Source: Chitinibacter tainanensis DSM 15459 (GTDB lineage: Bacteria; Pseudomonadota; Gammaproteobacteria; Burkholderiales; Chitinibacteraceae). From it: a stretch of 64,000 nt of DNA. This document shows, piece after piece, positions 1 to 8,099 of this stretch. The stretch is taken from contig NZ_KE386952.1 of assembly GCF_000429785.1 (NCBI RefSeq), positions 148,917 through 212,916 of the forward strand, read 5' to 3'. The notes under the pieces were generated by a model. The model saw only the letters and a list, made by a program, of their open reading frames with translations, had not been told where the DNA came from and did no database searches. The position numbers and the translations under genes were made by a program. The stretch's first letter is position 1, and every line of letters begins with the position of its first letter.

Positions 1-36
1 TTCGGCTTCGGCTTCGGCTTCGGCTTCGGCTTCGGC
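1..36. repeat. TTCGGC hexamer repeat coding for a Glu-Ala tract
   Basis: Six perfect head-to-tail copies of TTCGGC, cut by the window edge. On the minus strand they encode alternating Glu and Ala in a linker of PilL. The unit is two codons, so copy-number change would alter linker length without shifting the frame. Confidence 0.9.
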
Positions 37-2745
37 AAATGCTGGCACAACCTCAGTATCAAATGCCAGAGCTGCAGGTGCGGCATCGGCAGCGATTTCC
101 TCGCCATCGAGCGAGAGTTCGGCGCCACTTGCCTGCAATTCGCTCAACCGCGCCACTAAGCCCGGTGCAGTTGGTGGCACTTGCTGGTTGAAAATCATGC
201 TCAGCATGATGTCGAGGGTGTTTACGGCATCGGCAAACAGGTCTTTATGCTCACCGGCTTCGGCACCCAGATTTTGCAGGCCATGCTCAACGGCGTAGGC
301 CAGCTCACCCTGGGGGCGGAAGCCCGCTGTCGAAGCGATACCGCCCAGAGTATGGGCGGCTAGAATAAACTGTGGCTCGGTTTGATTGGTTTCCGCCAGC
401 ACGGCCACGCCATGCTGCAAGGCTGCGAGGTGTTTTTTGGCCTCATCGCAGAAGATGCCGAACAACACAGGCGACACAGCCACCACGCCAATTTGGATGT
501 CGGTGTTTTCTTCGCTGAGCGCGGGCTCCTCGAGTGTTACTTCAGCCGCCGGCGCAGGCGCTTCATCTTCACCCGCTTCAGCCATACTCCGCAGGGTATT
601 GGCCTCCAGCTCAATTGCGCTGCTCTCTACCGAGACATGCCCCTCTTTTTGCAACTGTTGTATCCAGTTACCAAAAGCGGTGTGGGTCAACTCCAGCAAG
701 GCCAAGAGGCGTGGCGTGACTGGTTTTTCCAGCTGTAGCCATTTGTTCATCACCTGCTCGATCGACCAGGCCACTTCACCCAGTTGGAACAGTCCAACCA
801 TGCGGCCACTGCCCTTCAGGGTGTGGAAACTACGGCGGATGGTGGTGATGGCTTCGTGCTGCTGTGGATCGGTGCGCAGCACGTCAATATTCTGCTCAAT
901 GGCCGCCAGCACTTCGACCGCCTCTTCGAGATAGACCTCCAAGAGTTCGGCATCCATCGCCGCTTCAGAGACCGGCAGTGGTTTATTTTCAAGCACCGGC
1001 TCTGGCGCTTTCACTGCGACTGGCGCCTCAACAATACCCTGCACTTCCGGCTCGGCTTCCAGCGCCGCCAACGGGGCTTCTTCGATCAGAGCGGGCTGAT
1101 CCTGCTCGCCTTGCAAGCGATGCAGCATCGGCAGCAATTGATTCTCTTCATCCCGTTTTTGCGCAAGATCATCGACATAGAAGCCCAATGCGGACAGCGC
1201 CTCAGCAAGCTCTTCGAGTTTGCTTTGTTCTGGCAGCTCTTCGGCTTCCATATAACTGGTGATCCGCAACAGACATTGATGGCATAGCTCAACCGCCTGC
1301 GGGCGATCCAGCATCATCAGTGCGCCTTGCACCTGATGCAGCATCGGCTCGATTTGCTCAAGCTGGTGGCGCTGCGCCGGGTCACGGAAGAATGCATCCA
1401 GAATTTCTTCGATGCTTTGCAGATTGCTGCGGATTTCATTCGACAGCTGACCCAGCAACATCCGCTCCTGAGCTTCGCGGCTCACTTCATCCAGCTGCGG
1501 TAATTCGTGGCTAGCCGCGGGGTCTTGCAAGCGTGCGAGCAGCGCATGAACTTGCTCGCTGAAATCTTCGGCCTGACTTGGGTAAATCAGCAGCGCATTT
1601 TCGGCCAGCAAGAGCCCGGTGGCGATTTCCAGCGCCAAGGTGTCGGCCGCTTGCGGGCTATCGCTTGCCGTTAGCAAACCTTGCAACAAACCTGCAAAGC
1701 CATCAATTTGCAGCGCTTCGCTCTTGGCCAACACTTGGCGCAAATGATGCTGCACTTGGCTGCGTTTTTCTTGATTACCGCTGGCTACCCGCGCCCACAG
1801 ATCTTTGGCTTGGCCCAATTCGTCGCGCAAACTGCGCGCGAGCTGTTGCCCAGCAACGCTTTCGGCCGAGATGACGTCCTGCTCATTCGGCAGCATGGCC
1901 GCCAATTCAAACTGCTGCGCAAGACCTTTTGCCAGCGCGCTATCGGTATCGAGCTGGACCAGTACATACAGCAAATCACGGAATAAGCGCTCGGCCACCT
2001 TGCTTGAGCCATCGGCCAAACGCCGAATTTGCAAATTCAAGCGCAGCAGGAGCTGCTTAGGCTCAAGATCCAGCCCGGCGCGGTTAGTACCCAGGCCATC
2101 AATTACCGCCGCCGCGGTCCACCAGAAAGCACGCGGAATACTTGATGATTGGGCTTTGGCCAGCTCCGCCAAAGCGGCGGCCATCACTGGAGTAACCTGA
2201 TTTTGCCCTTTCAGCCAGCGCAGCAGGCCGCTCTCATAGCGTTTGCGCTGCTCGCGGATCAGCGCGGTAAGCGCTTCGGCCGCCAGCGGATTGCTGGGCA
2301 AGCCCACGGGCAAATCCAGCATCAGTTGCGGAAAAAACAATTCCGCCCCTGAGGCACTGCCTTTGCGCAACTGTGCCAGCAGCCGGAAGGTTGGCAGCAG
2401 GCTCAGTGGAATATTCGGCATGCCAGCCATCAGCCGTTGCAGATACTGATTGATATCGGCCAGGCCTTGCTCAATGGTGGGCAAGCTTTCGGCGGTGAGA
2501 TCGCCGCGCTCAAGGGCAAAAATCACCTGCTCAATTTCTTCGCAGAATCGCGCCACCCCAGTCAGCTCAACCAGCTCTAGCGCACCATAGGCTTGGTGCA
2601 AATAACTAGCGGCATGTTTGAGATGGGAAGCATCGGATTTATCCTTGAATTGCTGCAAGGATTGCCGGGCCTGAGCCAGCGTATTCTCGATTTCTGCGTT
2701 CACCCACAGCAACGAGCTTTTATCGAATTCAGTATGCATGCTCAT
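1..2745 (-). CDS. pilL: PilL/ChpA-type chemotaxis histidine kinase, N-terminal part (cut by the window edge)
   Basis: Open frame of about 915 codons with no stop before the left edge. It is the last gene of the pilG-H-I-J-L series. The part seen is the long N-terminal region of histidine-phosphotransfer (Hpt) domains found in ChpA/PilL. A canonical Hpt motif HTLKGSG lies near residue 640 (about 812-826). A second, AHTLGG, lies near residue 795 (about 341-359) and has Gly in place of the usual Lys. Both are followed by acidic or Ala/Glu-rich linkers. The kinase, CheW and receiver domains expected of the family would lie left of the window. ATG at 2745 is chosen because it opens the conserved N-terminus; the RBS is weak. 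By family knowledge the protein receives signal from PilJ and phosphorylates PilG and PilH to control type IV pili. Confidence 0.88.
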   Translation of the reverse strand, partial: MSMHTEFDKSSLLWVNAEIENTLAQARQSLQQFKDKSDASHLKHAASYLHQAYGALELVELTGVARFCEEIEQVIFALERGDLTAESLPTIEQGLADINQYLQRLMAGMPNIPLSLLPTFRLLAQLRKGSASGAELFFPQLMLDLPVGLPSNPLAAEALTALIREQRKRYESGLLRWLKGQNQVTPVMAAALAELAKAQSSSIPRAFWWTAAAVIDGLGTNRAGLDLEPKQLLLRLNLQIRRLADGSSKVAERLFRDLLYVLVQLDTDSALAKGLAQQFELAAMLPNEQDVISAESVAGQQLARSLRDELGQAKDLWARVASGNQEKRSQVQHHLRQVLAKSEALQIDGFAGLLQGLLTASDSPQAADTLALEIATGLLLAENALLIYPSQAEDFSEQVHALLARLQDPAASHELPQLDEVSREAQERMLLGQLSNEIRSNLQSIEEILDAFFRDPAQRHQLEQIEPMLHQVQGALMMLDRPQAVELCHQCLLRITSYMEAEELPEQSKLEELAEALSALGFYVDDLAQKRDEENQLLPMLHRLQGEQDQPALIEEAPLAALEAEPEVQGIVEAPVAVKAPEPVLENKPLPVSEAAMDAELLEVYLEEAVEVLAAIEQNIDVLRTDPQQHEAITTIRRSFHTLKGSGRMVGLFQLGEVAWSIEQVMNKWLQLEKPVTPRLLALLELTHTAFGNWIQQLQKEGHVSVESSAIELEANTLRSMAEAGEDEAPAPAAEVTLEEPALSEENTDIQIGVVAVSPVLFGIFCDEAKKHLAALQHGVAVLAETNQTEPQFILAAHTLGGIASTAGFRPQGELAYAVEHGLQNLGAEAGEHKDLFADAVNTLDIMLSMIFNQQVPPTAPGLVARLSELQASGAELSLDGEEIAADAAPAALAFDTEVVPAFAEAEAEAEAEAE

Positions 2746-2806
2746 GGCAGAATCCCATGAAAGAAGGGTTGAACCAATGGTTCAACCCTGTCAGATCAGA
2801 AAAAAA

Positions 2807-4984
2807 TCAAGACAGCTTGAAGCCGGCCACCGAAGACTTCAGCTCAGAGGCCAGGCCAGTCAGCTCACCAACCGCTTCAGCCGACTGTTTGGTACCTTGG
2901 GTGGTTTGTTCAGTAATGGCCAAAATGTCACGCATGGTGTCGGTTACTTTGGCCGCCAGTGCAGTTTGACCCTCAGTTTCGTGGGCAATCGATTCAATCA
3001 GACGAGCCAGTTCACGTGATACGCGACCGATCTCTGCCAGCGCCGTACCGGCCGAGTCAGATAGTTTCGCCCCTTCCACTACCCCTTGCGTCGACACTTC
3101 CATCGCCGCTACCGCATCGTGGGTATCGGCCTGAATTGTTTTCACAATCGCGCCGATCTGTTTCGTTGCTTCACCAGAGCGCTCCGCCAGTCGCTGAACC
3201 TCTTCCGCTACCACCGAGAAGCCACGGCCAGCTTCGCCGGCGGCGGCAGCCTGAATCGCTGCATTCAAAGCCAGTACGTTGGTCTGTTCGGTAATGTCGG
3301 AGATCAACTCTACGATCTCACCAATCTCTTGCGACGATTCGCCCAGACGTTTAATCCGTTTTGCAGTTTCCTGAATCTGCTCGCGAATCTCGTTCATCCC
3401 TTTAATTTGGTTATTTACCGCATCCGCACCCTGCTCTGCGGCTTGCAGCGAGGTTTGGGCTACATCTGCCGATTGGGCGGCGGTGGATGATACGTCCTGA
3501 ATCGACTGTACGATCTGCTCAACATTACGGTTAGTGGTTTCAATCTCGCGCGATTGACGCTCAGCGGCTTGCAGCAGCTGCTCAGAAATTTGCTGCGCCT
3601 GGGCGGTCGAAGAATTTACCTTGTCCGTCGCACGGTTAATCCCCGTAATCAGCGTCCGCAGCTCTTCAATCGTAAAGTTAATCGAGTCAGCAATCGCACC
3701 GGTCAGGTCCTCGGTTACCGAGGCACGAATCGTCAGATCACCATCGGCCAAGTCACCCATTTCATTCAGCAAGCGCAAAATCGCGTCCTGATTTTTGCGG
3801 TTCTCTGCCTCGGAGGCCAAACGACGTTTTACCGACTCTTGGTTGAATACCCGCACCAGTAACAGCAATGAGCCCAAAGCCAAACCAATCAACACCAGCT
3901 CCAAAGCACCCACAATAAAACCACCGGTTTTATTGTCATACTGGGTTGCAAGTTCAGCGGTATCGGTCAGCAGCTTATCCGAATCGCGCACAATCGCCTG
4001 ATTAGCCAAGCGAGTATTCACCAAGGGCTGCATATTGGTAGAGAACGAAGCAACCACCACTTCAAAATCTTTAAACAGACTTTGAATCTGTTCGATTTTC
4101 TCTGCCAGTGCGGTGGTTTCTACCGCGCGAATTTGCAGCTCTTGATTGCCTTCGGCAAAGCCTTTCAGGATTTCTTTGAACGTCGATACGTCTTTACCCA
4201 AAAGGAATACCACCTCAGGGTTGATCAGCTCAGAAGCCAGCATCGCATTGGCGTTTTTCGACATCCGCTGCGACAACATCGACAGCTGATTGGCGTAATC
4301 AAGCTCCCGCGCGTTAGCACCGCCATCGGCCAGCATCGAAGTCAGCTGCTGGGTTTGCTCGAGTAGCTTGGCATCATTGACGTTAATACCATCCACACTC
4401 TTACCGATGGTAATCAGCTGGGGTTTTTGCTTAAGAATCGTATCTACCGTTGGCCGGCTTGGATTAGGGCGGTAAGACGCATTCCAAGTTTCGGTAATCT
4501 TGCCGATGAGCTCAGAGCCAGAAACTTGAAACAAATTCCAAGAGCCTTGGGCATCGGTCAGTTCGGTCAAGTTGGCATCGAACTTGGTATAGGCGTCTTG
4601 CAAAATGCCGAACGCTTCTTCATTACCTTGCACCGCCTGATTGGAAGCCCGTGCCAAACGCTGCGAAAGCATCTGCATTTCCGTCGCAATCGCTTGGTGG
4701 TTGGCATTGGTTTCCGCTGAGCGGAAAGACAAAAATGCGGTCAGTGCAAACAGCAGCAAACTGAGCACCATCACCAGCAGCAAGATGGCCATCTGTTGCC
4801 GTGATGGTAGATGCCCGATCAGCGGCAGCGGCTTAGCCAGCTGTGAAGTATCACCTTCCGGCAGGCGGATTTTGTCCAAGATCCACGTTGTTCTCGACGG
4901 ATCGAACGATTGCTTTTTCGGTTCGGCCTTTCCAGCCTGATCGCTACCCGAAAAGAGCCCCTTGATTTTATCCACCACTCCCAT
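2807..4984 (-). CDS. pilJ: PilJ, methyl-accepting chemotaxis protein of the Pil-Chp system
   Basis: A 725-residue inner-membrane chemoreceptor for twitching motility. After a cytoplasmic N-terminus come a membrane segment at about 65-87, a periplasmic region with type IV pili sensor-like helices, a second membrane segment at about 355-380, a HAMP region and a C-terminal signalling coiled coil. The hairpin tip reads [20 protein letters not shown] then [11 protein letters not shown]; the Ala-rich variant is typical of PilJ rather than ordinary receptors. ATG 4984 is preferred over the upstream TTG at 5008 because GGGAGG stands just before it. It lies between pilI (36 bp upstream) and pilL (61 bp downstream). 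Confidence 0.95.
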   Translation of the reverse strand: MGVVDKIKGLFSGSDQAGKAEPKKQSFDPSRTTWILDKIRLPEGDTSQLAKPLPLIGHLPSRQQMAILLLVMVLSLLLFALTAFLSFRSAETNANHQAIATEMQMLSQRLARASNQAVQGNEEAFGILQDAYTKFDANLTELTDAQGSWNLFQVSGSELIGKITETWNASYRPNPSRPTVDTILKQKPQLITIGKSVDGINVNDAKLLEQTQQLTSMLADGGANARELDYANQLSMLSQRMSKNANAMLASELINPEVVFLLGKDVSTFKEILKGFAEGNQELQIRAVETTALAEKIEQIQSLFKDFEVVVASFSTNMQPLVNTRLANQAIVRDSDKLLTDTAELATQYDNKTGGFIVGALELVLIGLALGSLLLLVRVFNQESVKRRLASEAENRKNQDAILRLLNEMGDLADGDLTIRASVTEDLTGAIADSINFTIEELRTLITGINRATDKVNSSTAQAQQISEQLLQAAERQSREIETTNRNVEQIVQSIQDVSSTAAQSADVAQTSLQAAEQGADAVNNQIKGMNEIREQIQETAKRIKRLGESSQEIGEIVELISDITEQTNVLALNAAIQAAAAGEAGRGFSVVAEEVQRLAERSGEATKQIGAIVKTIQADTHDAVAAMEVSTQGVVEGAKLSDSAGTALAEIGRVSRELARLIESIAHETEGQTALAAKVTDTMRDILAITEQTTQGTKQSAEAVGELTGLASELKSSVAGFKLS

Positions 4985-5020
4985 TGCTGCCTCCCAAACC
5001 ACACCCAATAGTGATCGTTT

Positions 5021-5536
5021 TTATGCAATACCTGTTTGCAAAAAGCTTGGCTGTTTCGCCAGCTCTTCAATAATTAGTGTTTTCCATTCTGCCCCTGCCG
5101 CATCTCGATACCGATCACCCAGCCAAGGTGGCGCATCGGTCGCCGCAGGCTCAGCGCTAAAATCGGCCAAGTGTTTCAAGCCCAGCATTTTATTGACTAG
5201 GATTGCCGCATGCGGCAAATGCCGAGGCTGCAACATTACCAGCCGCGACATATTGTTAAACCCAGGATGGCTCAAACCCAAAAACGCGGGCAGGTCAGTT
5301 ACGCTGACCAAATTCCCGCGCACATTGGCGATACCCTTAAACCAAGGATGAGCCAGCGGCACCCCCGCGACCAAGGGCAGCGGCATCACTTCAGCGACGT
5401 CACCTAAATCCACCAGCCAGTTTTCCGTACCGATCTGAATCCCCAAGCGCGCATCGACCTGAGCCACTGCGGCAGCAGATTGCAAGCGGTCCATTACCCC
5501 TTGCTGGTACTCTCGCAAACTAATCCGTTTTGCCAT
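5021..5536 (-). CDS. pilI: PilI, CheW-like adaptor
   Basis: A 171-residue single CheW-domain protein that couples the PilJ receptor to the PilL kinase. The segment with LPLVAGVPLAHPWFKGIANV followed by RGNLVSVTDL matches the CheW core, in which a conserved GIxNxRG(N/x)xxxVxDL stretch precedes the receptor/kinase contact surface. It starts at ATG 5536 with a purine-rich AGGTAGGG upstream, follows pilH by 18 bp and precedes pilJ by 36 bp. Position in the operon supports the assignment more than the sequence of this divergent family does. Confidence 0.93.
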   Translation of the reverse strand: MAKRISLREYQQGVMDRLQSAAAVAQVDARLGIQIGTENWLVDLGDVAEVMPLPLVAGVPLAHPWFKGIANVRGNLVSVTDLPAFLGLSHPGFNNMSRLVMLQPRHLPHAAILVNKMLGLKHLADFSAEPAATDAPPWLGDRYRDAAGAEWKTLIIEELAKQPSFLQTGIA

Positions 5537-5554
5537 GCTGAGCCCTACCTAGAA

Positions 5555-5917
5555 TTACAGACTGGCAATTTTGCTAAGCAACTCTTGCGAATCCACAGGT
5601 TTTACTACGTACTCAACCGCTCCCTGGCGCTTCGCCCAGACCATATCGGTTTCTTGATTTTTCGAGGTACACATGATGATGGGGATATGCTTAGTCGCTT
5701 CATCGCGGCTGATGGTACGGGTAGCTTGAAAGCCATTCATGCCCGGCATTACCACATCCATCAGGATCAAATCAGGCATCAGGTCTTTGGTCTTGGCAAC
5801 GGCTTCTTCACCCGATTCCAAAGTCATAATCTGAAAACCGTTTTTCGTTAGCAATTCACCCAAGAAATGACGTTCGGTTGGAGAATCATCAACGATCAGG
5901 ATTTTTTTGATGGCCAT
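5555..5917 (-). CDS. pilH: PilH, single-domain response regulator
   Basis: A 120-residue stand-alone receiver domain. The acidic pair is in KILIVDDS, the phospho-acceptor Asp is in LILMDVVMPGMNGFQ, the Thr/Ser switch is in MCTS and the Lys is in YVVKPVD. In the Pil-Chp system PilH is known as the second receiver, thought to act on retraction or as a phosphate sink. It lies 35 bp after pilG. No output domain is present. Confidence 0.94.
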   Translation of the reverse strand: MAIKKILIVDDSPTERHFLGELLTKNGFQIMTLESGEEAVAKTKDLMPDLILMDVVMPGMNGFQATRTISRDEATKHIPIIMCTSKNQETDMVWAKRQGAVEYVVKPVDSQELLSKIASL

Positions 5918-5952
5918 TTCGGTTTATCCACAAAGTAAATTCAATCAACAAA

Positions 5953-6336
5953 TTAGGCTAAGCCAGCGTGTGAGCGCACCGCAGTCAACAGGCTGTCTTT
6001 GGTAAATGGTTTGGTGAGGTATTCGTCAGAGCCCACCATGCGCCCACGTGCACGGTCAAACAAGCCATCCTTAGAAGACAGCATCACCACTGGGGTTGAC
6101 TTAAAGCGCGGGTTCTTTTTGATCAAGGCGCAGGTCTGATAACCATCCAGACGCGGCATCATAACATCGACAAAAATGACATGCGGATGATGATCGGCAA
6201 TTTTGGCCAAGGCATCAAACCCATCTTCAGCCAAGATCACTTCACATCCGGCCTGCCCTAGGAAGATCTCGGCACTGCGGCGGATGGTGTTGCTATCATC
6301 AATCACCATCACTTTAACACCCGCTAAACTCGACAT
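5953..6336 (-). CDS. pilG: PilG, single-domain response regulator
   Basis: A 127-residue receiver domain, first gene of the Pil-Chp operon. It shows VMVIDDSNTIRRSAE, the acceptor Asp in VIFVDVMMPRLDGYQT and the Lys in YLTKPFTKDSL. ATG 6336 is chosen because GGGGAGGTTGAG stands directly upstream; the longer frame up to 6396 has no RBS and adds non-conserved residues. By family knowledge PilG promotes pilus extension. Confidence 0.94.
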   Translation of the reverse strand: MSSLAGVKVMVIDDSNTIRRSAEIFLGQAGCEVILAEDGFDALAKIADHHPHVIFVDVMMPRLDGYQTCALIKKNPRFKSTPVVMLSSKDGLFDRARGRMVGSDEYLTKPFTKDSLLTAVRSHAGLA

Positions 6337-6445
6337 CTCAACCTCCCCGATTCCATTGCCGCGCGCGGCACACGGCTGACACTGCAACGATAGCACAGGC
6401 GCTTTAAAGCGCGTGTTATCTAGTTGATTTTCTATTAAGGCTAAA

Positions 6446-6475
6446 ATCTTATGCTGGCGGGAAGGATTTAGACAA
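6446..6475 (-). promoter_or_regulatory. Candidate sigma-70 promoter of the pil operon
   Basis: On the minus strand TTGTCT (6470-6475) and TAAGAT (6446-6451) are separated by 18 bp and lie about 110 bp upstream of the pilG start. This is read by eye only. The leader also carries the palindrome GCGCTTTAAAGCGC at 6399-6412, which could be an operator. Confidence 0.35.
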
Positions 6476-6492
6476 GGCTAATACAGAAAGCG

Positions 6493-6535
6493 TAGAAAAA
6501 AAGAAACCCCAGCCGAAATTATCCTTGACTGGGGC
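6493..6535 (-). terminator. Rho-independent terminator after engB
   Basis: On the minus strand a CCCCAG/CTGGGG stem is followed by a run of T broken by one C (plus-strand 6493-6506). It lies about 105 bp beyond the engB stop. Confidence 0.7.
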
Positions 6536-6640
6536 CACATAGATGCTCCAAACGGAGCCCCGCTCAGGGAGGAAAAGCGGGAGGTGCAGGGGCGCACCTA
6601 GAGTTCAAAATAGCCGGACTGACTCATTAAGCAAGGAAAT

Positions 6641-7270
6641 TTATTCCCCGTCCATCGGCTCTTTATCCTGCTCGGCTGCCATCGCAGCTGCAAACCAAGC
6701 CCCCACCACTTGCTCGACTTCATCAACACCCTGTTTTTTCAAACTAGAAAACAGCTGCACCGTGATATGCGGGTAATCGGCGAATTCTTTTTTCACCGTG
6801 CGCAGCGCTTGGGTTTTCTCTTGGTTATTGAGCTTATCAGCCTTGGTCAGCACGCAATGAATCGGTTTGCCGGTCGGCATAAAAAAATCGAGCATCAGCC
6901 GATCCAGCTCGGTCAACGGGCGGCGGCTATCCATAATCAGCACGAGGCCAATTAGATTCGGGCGGGTTTCCAGGTATTTACCCAAAAGTCCCTGCCAATG
7001 CAGGCGGATTTTTTCAGGCACAGCAGCATAACCATAGCCGGGCAAGTCCACCAGTCGCCGCAACTGGCCAAAATCGAAGTAATTGATATGCTGAGTACGA
7101 CCTGGTGTTTTTGAAACATATGCAAGCCGAGTGTGATTGGCCAGCGTATTGATTGCACTGGATTTACCAGCATTAGAACGACCAGCAAAGGCCACTTCTA
7201 GCCCGTCGGGTGGAAGTGCTTTTAAATCATTGACGGTAGTGAGAAAAGTAAGGCCTTGAAATAGGGACAT
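6641..7270 (-). CDS. engB: EngB/YsxC ribosome-biogenesis GTP-binding protein
   Basis: A 209-residue TRAFAC GTPase required for 50S assembly. The P-loop GRSNAGKSS is at residues 30-38, G2 falls in the [10 protein letters not shown] stretch, G3 is DLPGYGYA, G4 is TKAD (in VLTKADKLN) and G5 is in the C-terminal FSSLKKQGV segment. MSLFQGLTF at 7270 is taken as the start because the longer frame adds a non-conserved leader. It diverges from cytochrome c4, an arrangement common in betaproteobacteria. Confidence 0.96.
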   Translation of the reverse strand: MSLFQGLTFLTTVNDLKALPPDGLEVAFAGRSNAGKSSAINTLANHTRLAYVSKTPGRTQHINYFDFGQLRRLVDLPGYGYAAVPEKIRLHWQGLLGKYLETRPNLIGLVLIMDSRRPLTELDRLMLDFFMPTGKPIHCVLTKADKLNNQEKTQALRTVKKEFADYPHITVQLFSSLKKQGVDEVEQVVGAWFAAAMAAEQDKEPMDGE

Positions 7271-7403
7271 CTGAAAGCGCCATAGTGGTTTGTATCGGGG
7301 TCTTGCTATAGAATACCAGCATTTGATAGACCATCGTCGGCAACAACCGGACAAAAGTCCACCCAAAGCACCGACAAATACGCACAATTACGGGAGCGGA
7401 TTT

Positions 7404-8018
7404 ATGCGCAGCACGACTGTAGCAATCAAGCTAGCAGCACTTTTGATGATGGCGCCGGCAGTTTTCGCCGCCGGCAGCAAAGGCGACCCCAGCAAGGGCA
7501 AAGTGATCGTCGATCAAGTTTGTGCCGCCTGTCACGGCGTTGATGGCAACAGTGTCGCAAGTGCAAACCCGCGTCTGGCTGGCCAGCACCCAGAATACAT
7601 TGTGAAGCAGCTACATGAATTCAAGACCCAAAAGCGTAAAAATGCCGTGATGCTGGGTATGGCTACCCCGCTGTCAGATGCCGATATGGCCAATGTGGCC
7701 GCTTATTTCAGCCAGCAAAAACCGAAAGCTCAAGGCGCTTCAAATAAAGAGTTGATCGAAGCCGGTAAGAAAATCTACCGCGGCGGCGTTGCCAGCAAAA
7801 ACGTACCTGCCTGTATGGCCTGTCACGGCCCAGCAGGTTCAGGTATTCCTGGCCAATACCCACGCCTGAGTGGTCAACATGCGGCTTACACTGCGGCCCA
7901 GCTGACTGCATTCCGTGTCGGCGAGCGTAACAACAACCAGCCGATGAGCGAAATCGCCGCCAAATTGTCTGATCAAGAGATCAAAGCGGTTTCTGAGTAC
8001 ATTCAGGCACTTCATTAA
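7404..8018 (+). CDS. Cytochrome c4, dihaem periplasmic electron carrier
   Basis: A 204-residue protein with a cleavable signal peptide ending AVFA|AGS at about residue 22. Two haem-attachment motifs follow, CAACH at residues 40-44 and CMACH at 137-141, each opening a class I cytochrome domain with later Met ligands. The pattern and length match cytochrome c4, which passes electrons from the bc1 complex to terminal oxidases. ATG 7404 follows GGGAGCGGA. It is upstream of resB and ccsA, which would attach its haems. The earlier in-frame start at 7290 would place the signal peptide internally and is rejected. Confidence 0.94.
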   Translation: MRSTTVAIKLAALLMMAPAVFAAGSKGDPSKGKVIVDQVCAACHGVDGNSVASANPRLAGQHPEYIVKQLHEFKTQKRKNAVMLGMATPLSDADMANVAAYFSQQKPKAQGASNKELIEAGKKIYRGGVASKNVPACMACHGPAGSGIPGQYPRLSGQHAAYTAAQLTAFRVGERNNNQPMSEIAAKLSDQEIKAVSEYIQALH

Positions 8019-8057
8019 TCATTCGCGCAGGAACTTGCGGTTCCTGTTGCTTACCAA

Positions 8058-8095
8058 GAGGGGTCAAGGTCAGCACGACCTCTGCCCCTTTTTTA
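8058..8095 (+). terminator. Terminator or attenuator between cytochrome c4 and resB
   Basis: A GGGGTCAAGGTC / GACCTCTGCCCC imperfect stem is followed by TTTTTT. The T-run ends about 5 bp before the resB ATG, so the hairpin occupies the place where the resB RBS should be. Confidence 0.75.
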
Positions 8096-8099
8096 GTTT

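Larger units (their letters stand above)
6337..6640. other. Intergenic region between engB and pilG
   Basis: About 300 bp without a gene. It holds the pilG leader with a perfect 14-bp palindrome at 6399-6412, a candidate pilG promoter at 6446-6475 and the engB terminator at 6493-6535. Between 6540 and 6640 there are small GC-rich hairpins (for example GCTCC-aaac-GGAGC at 6543-6556) but no plausible ORF. Confidence 0.6.

Noticed and set aside
181-2449. Several plus-strand ORFs of 60-182 codons across 181-2449
   Set aside because: They lie opposite the continuous pilL reading frame, have no RBS and show low-complexity products. They are antisense shadows.
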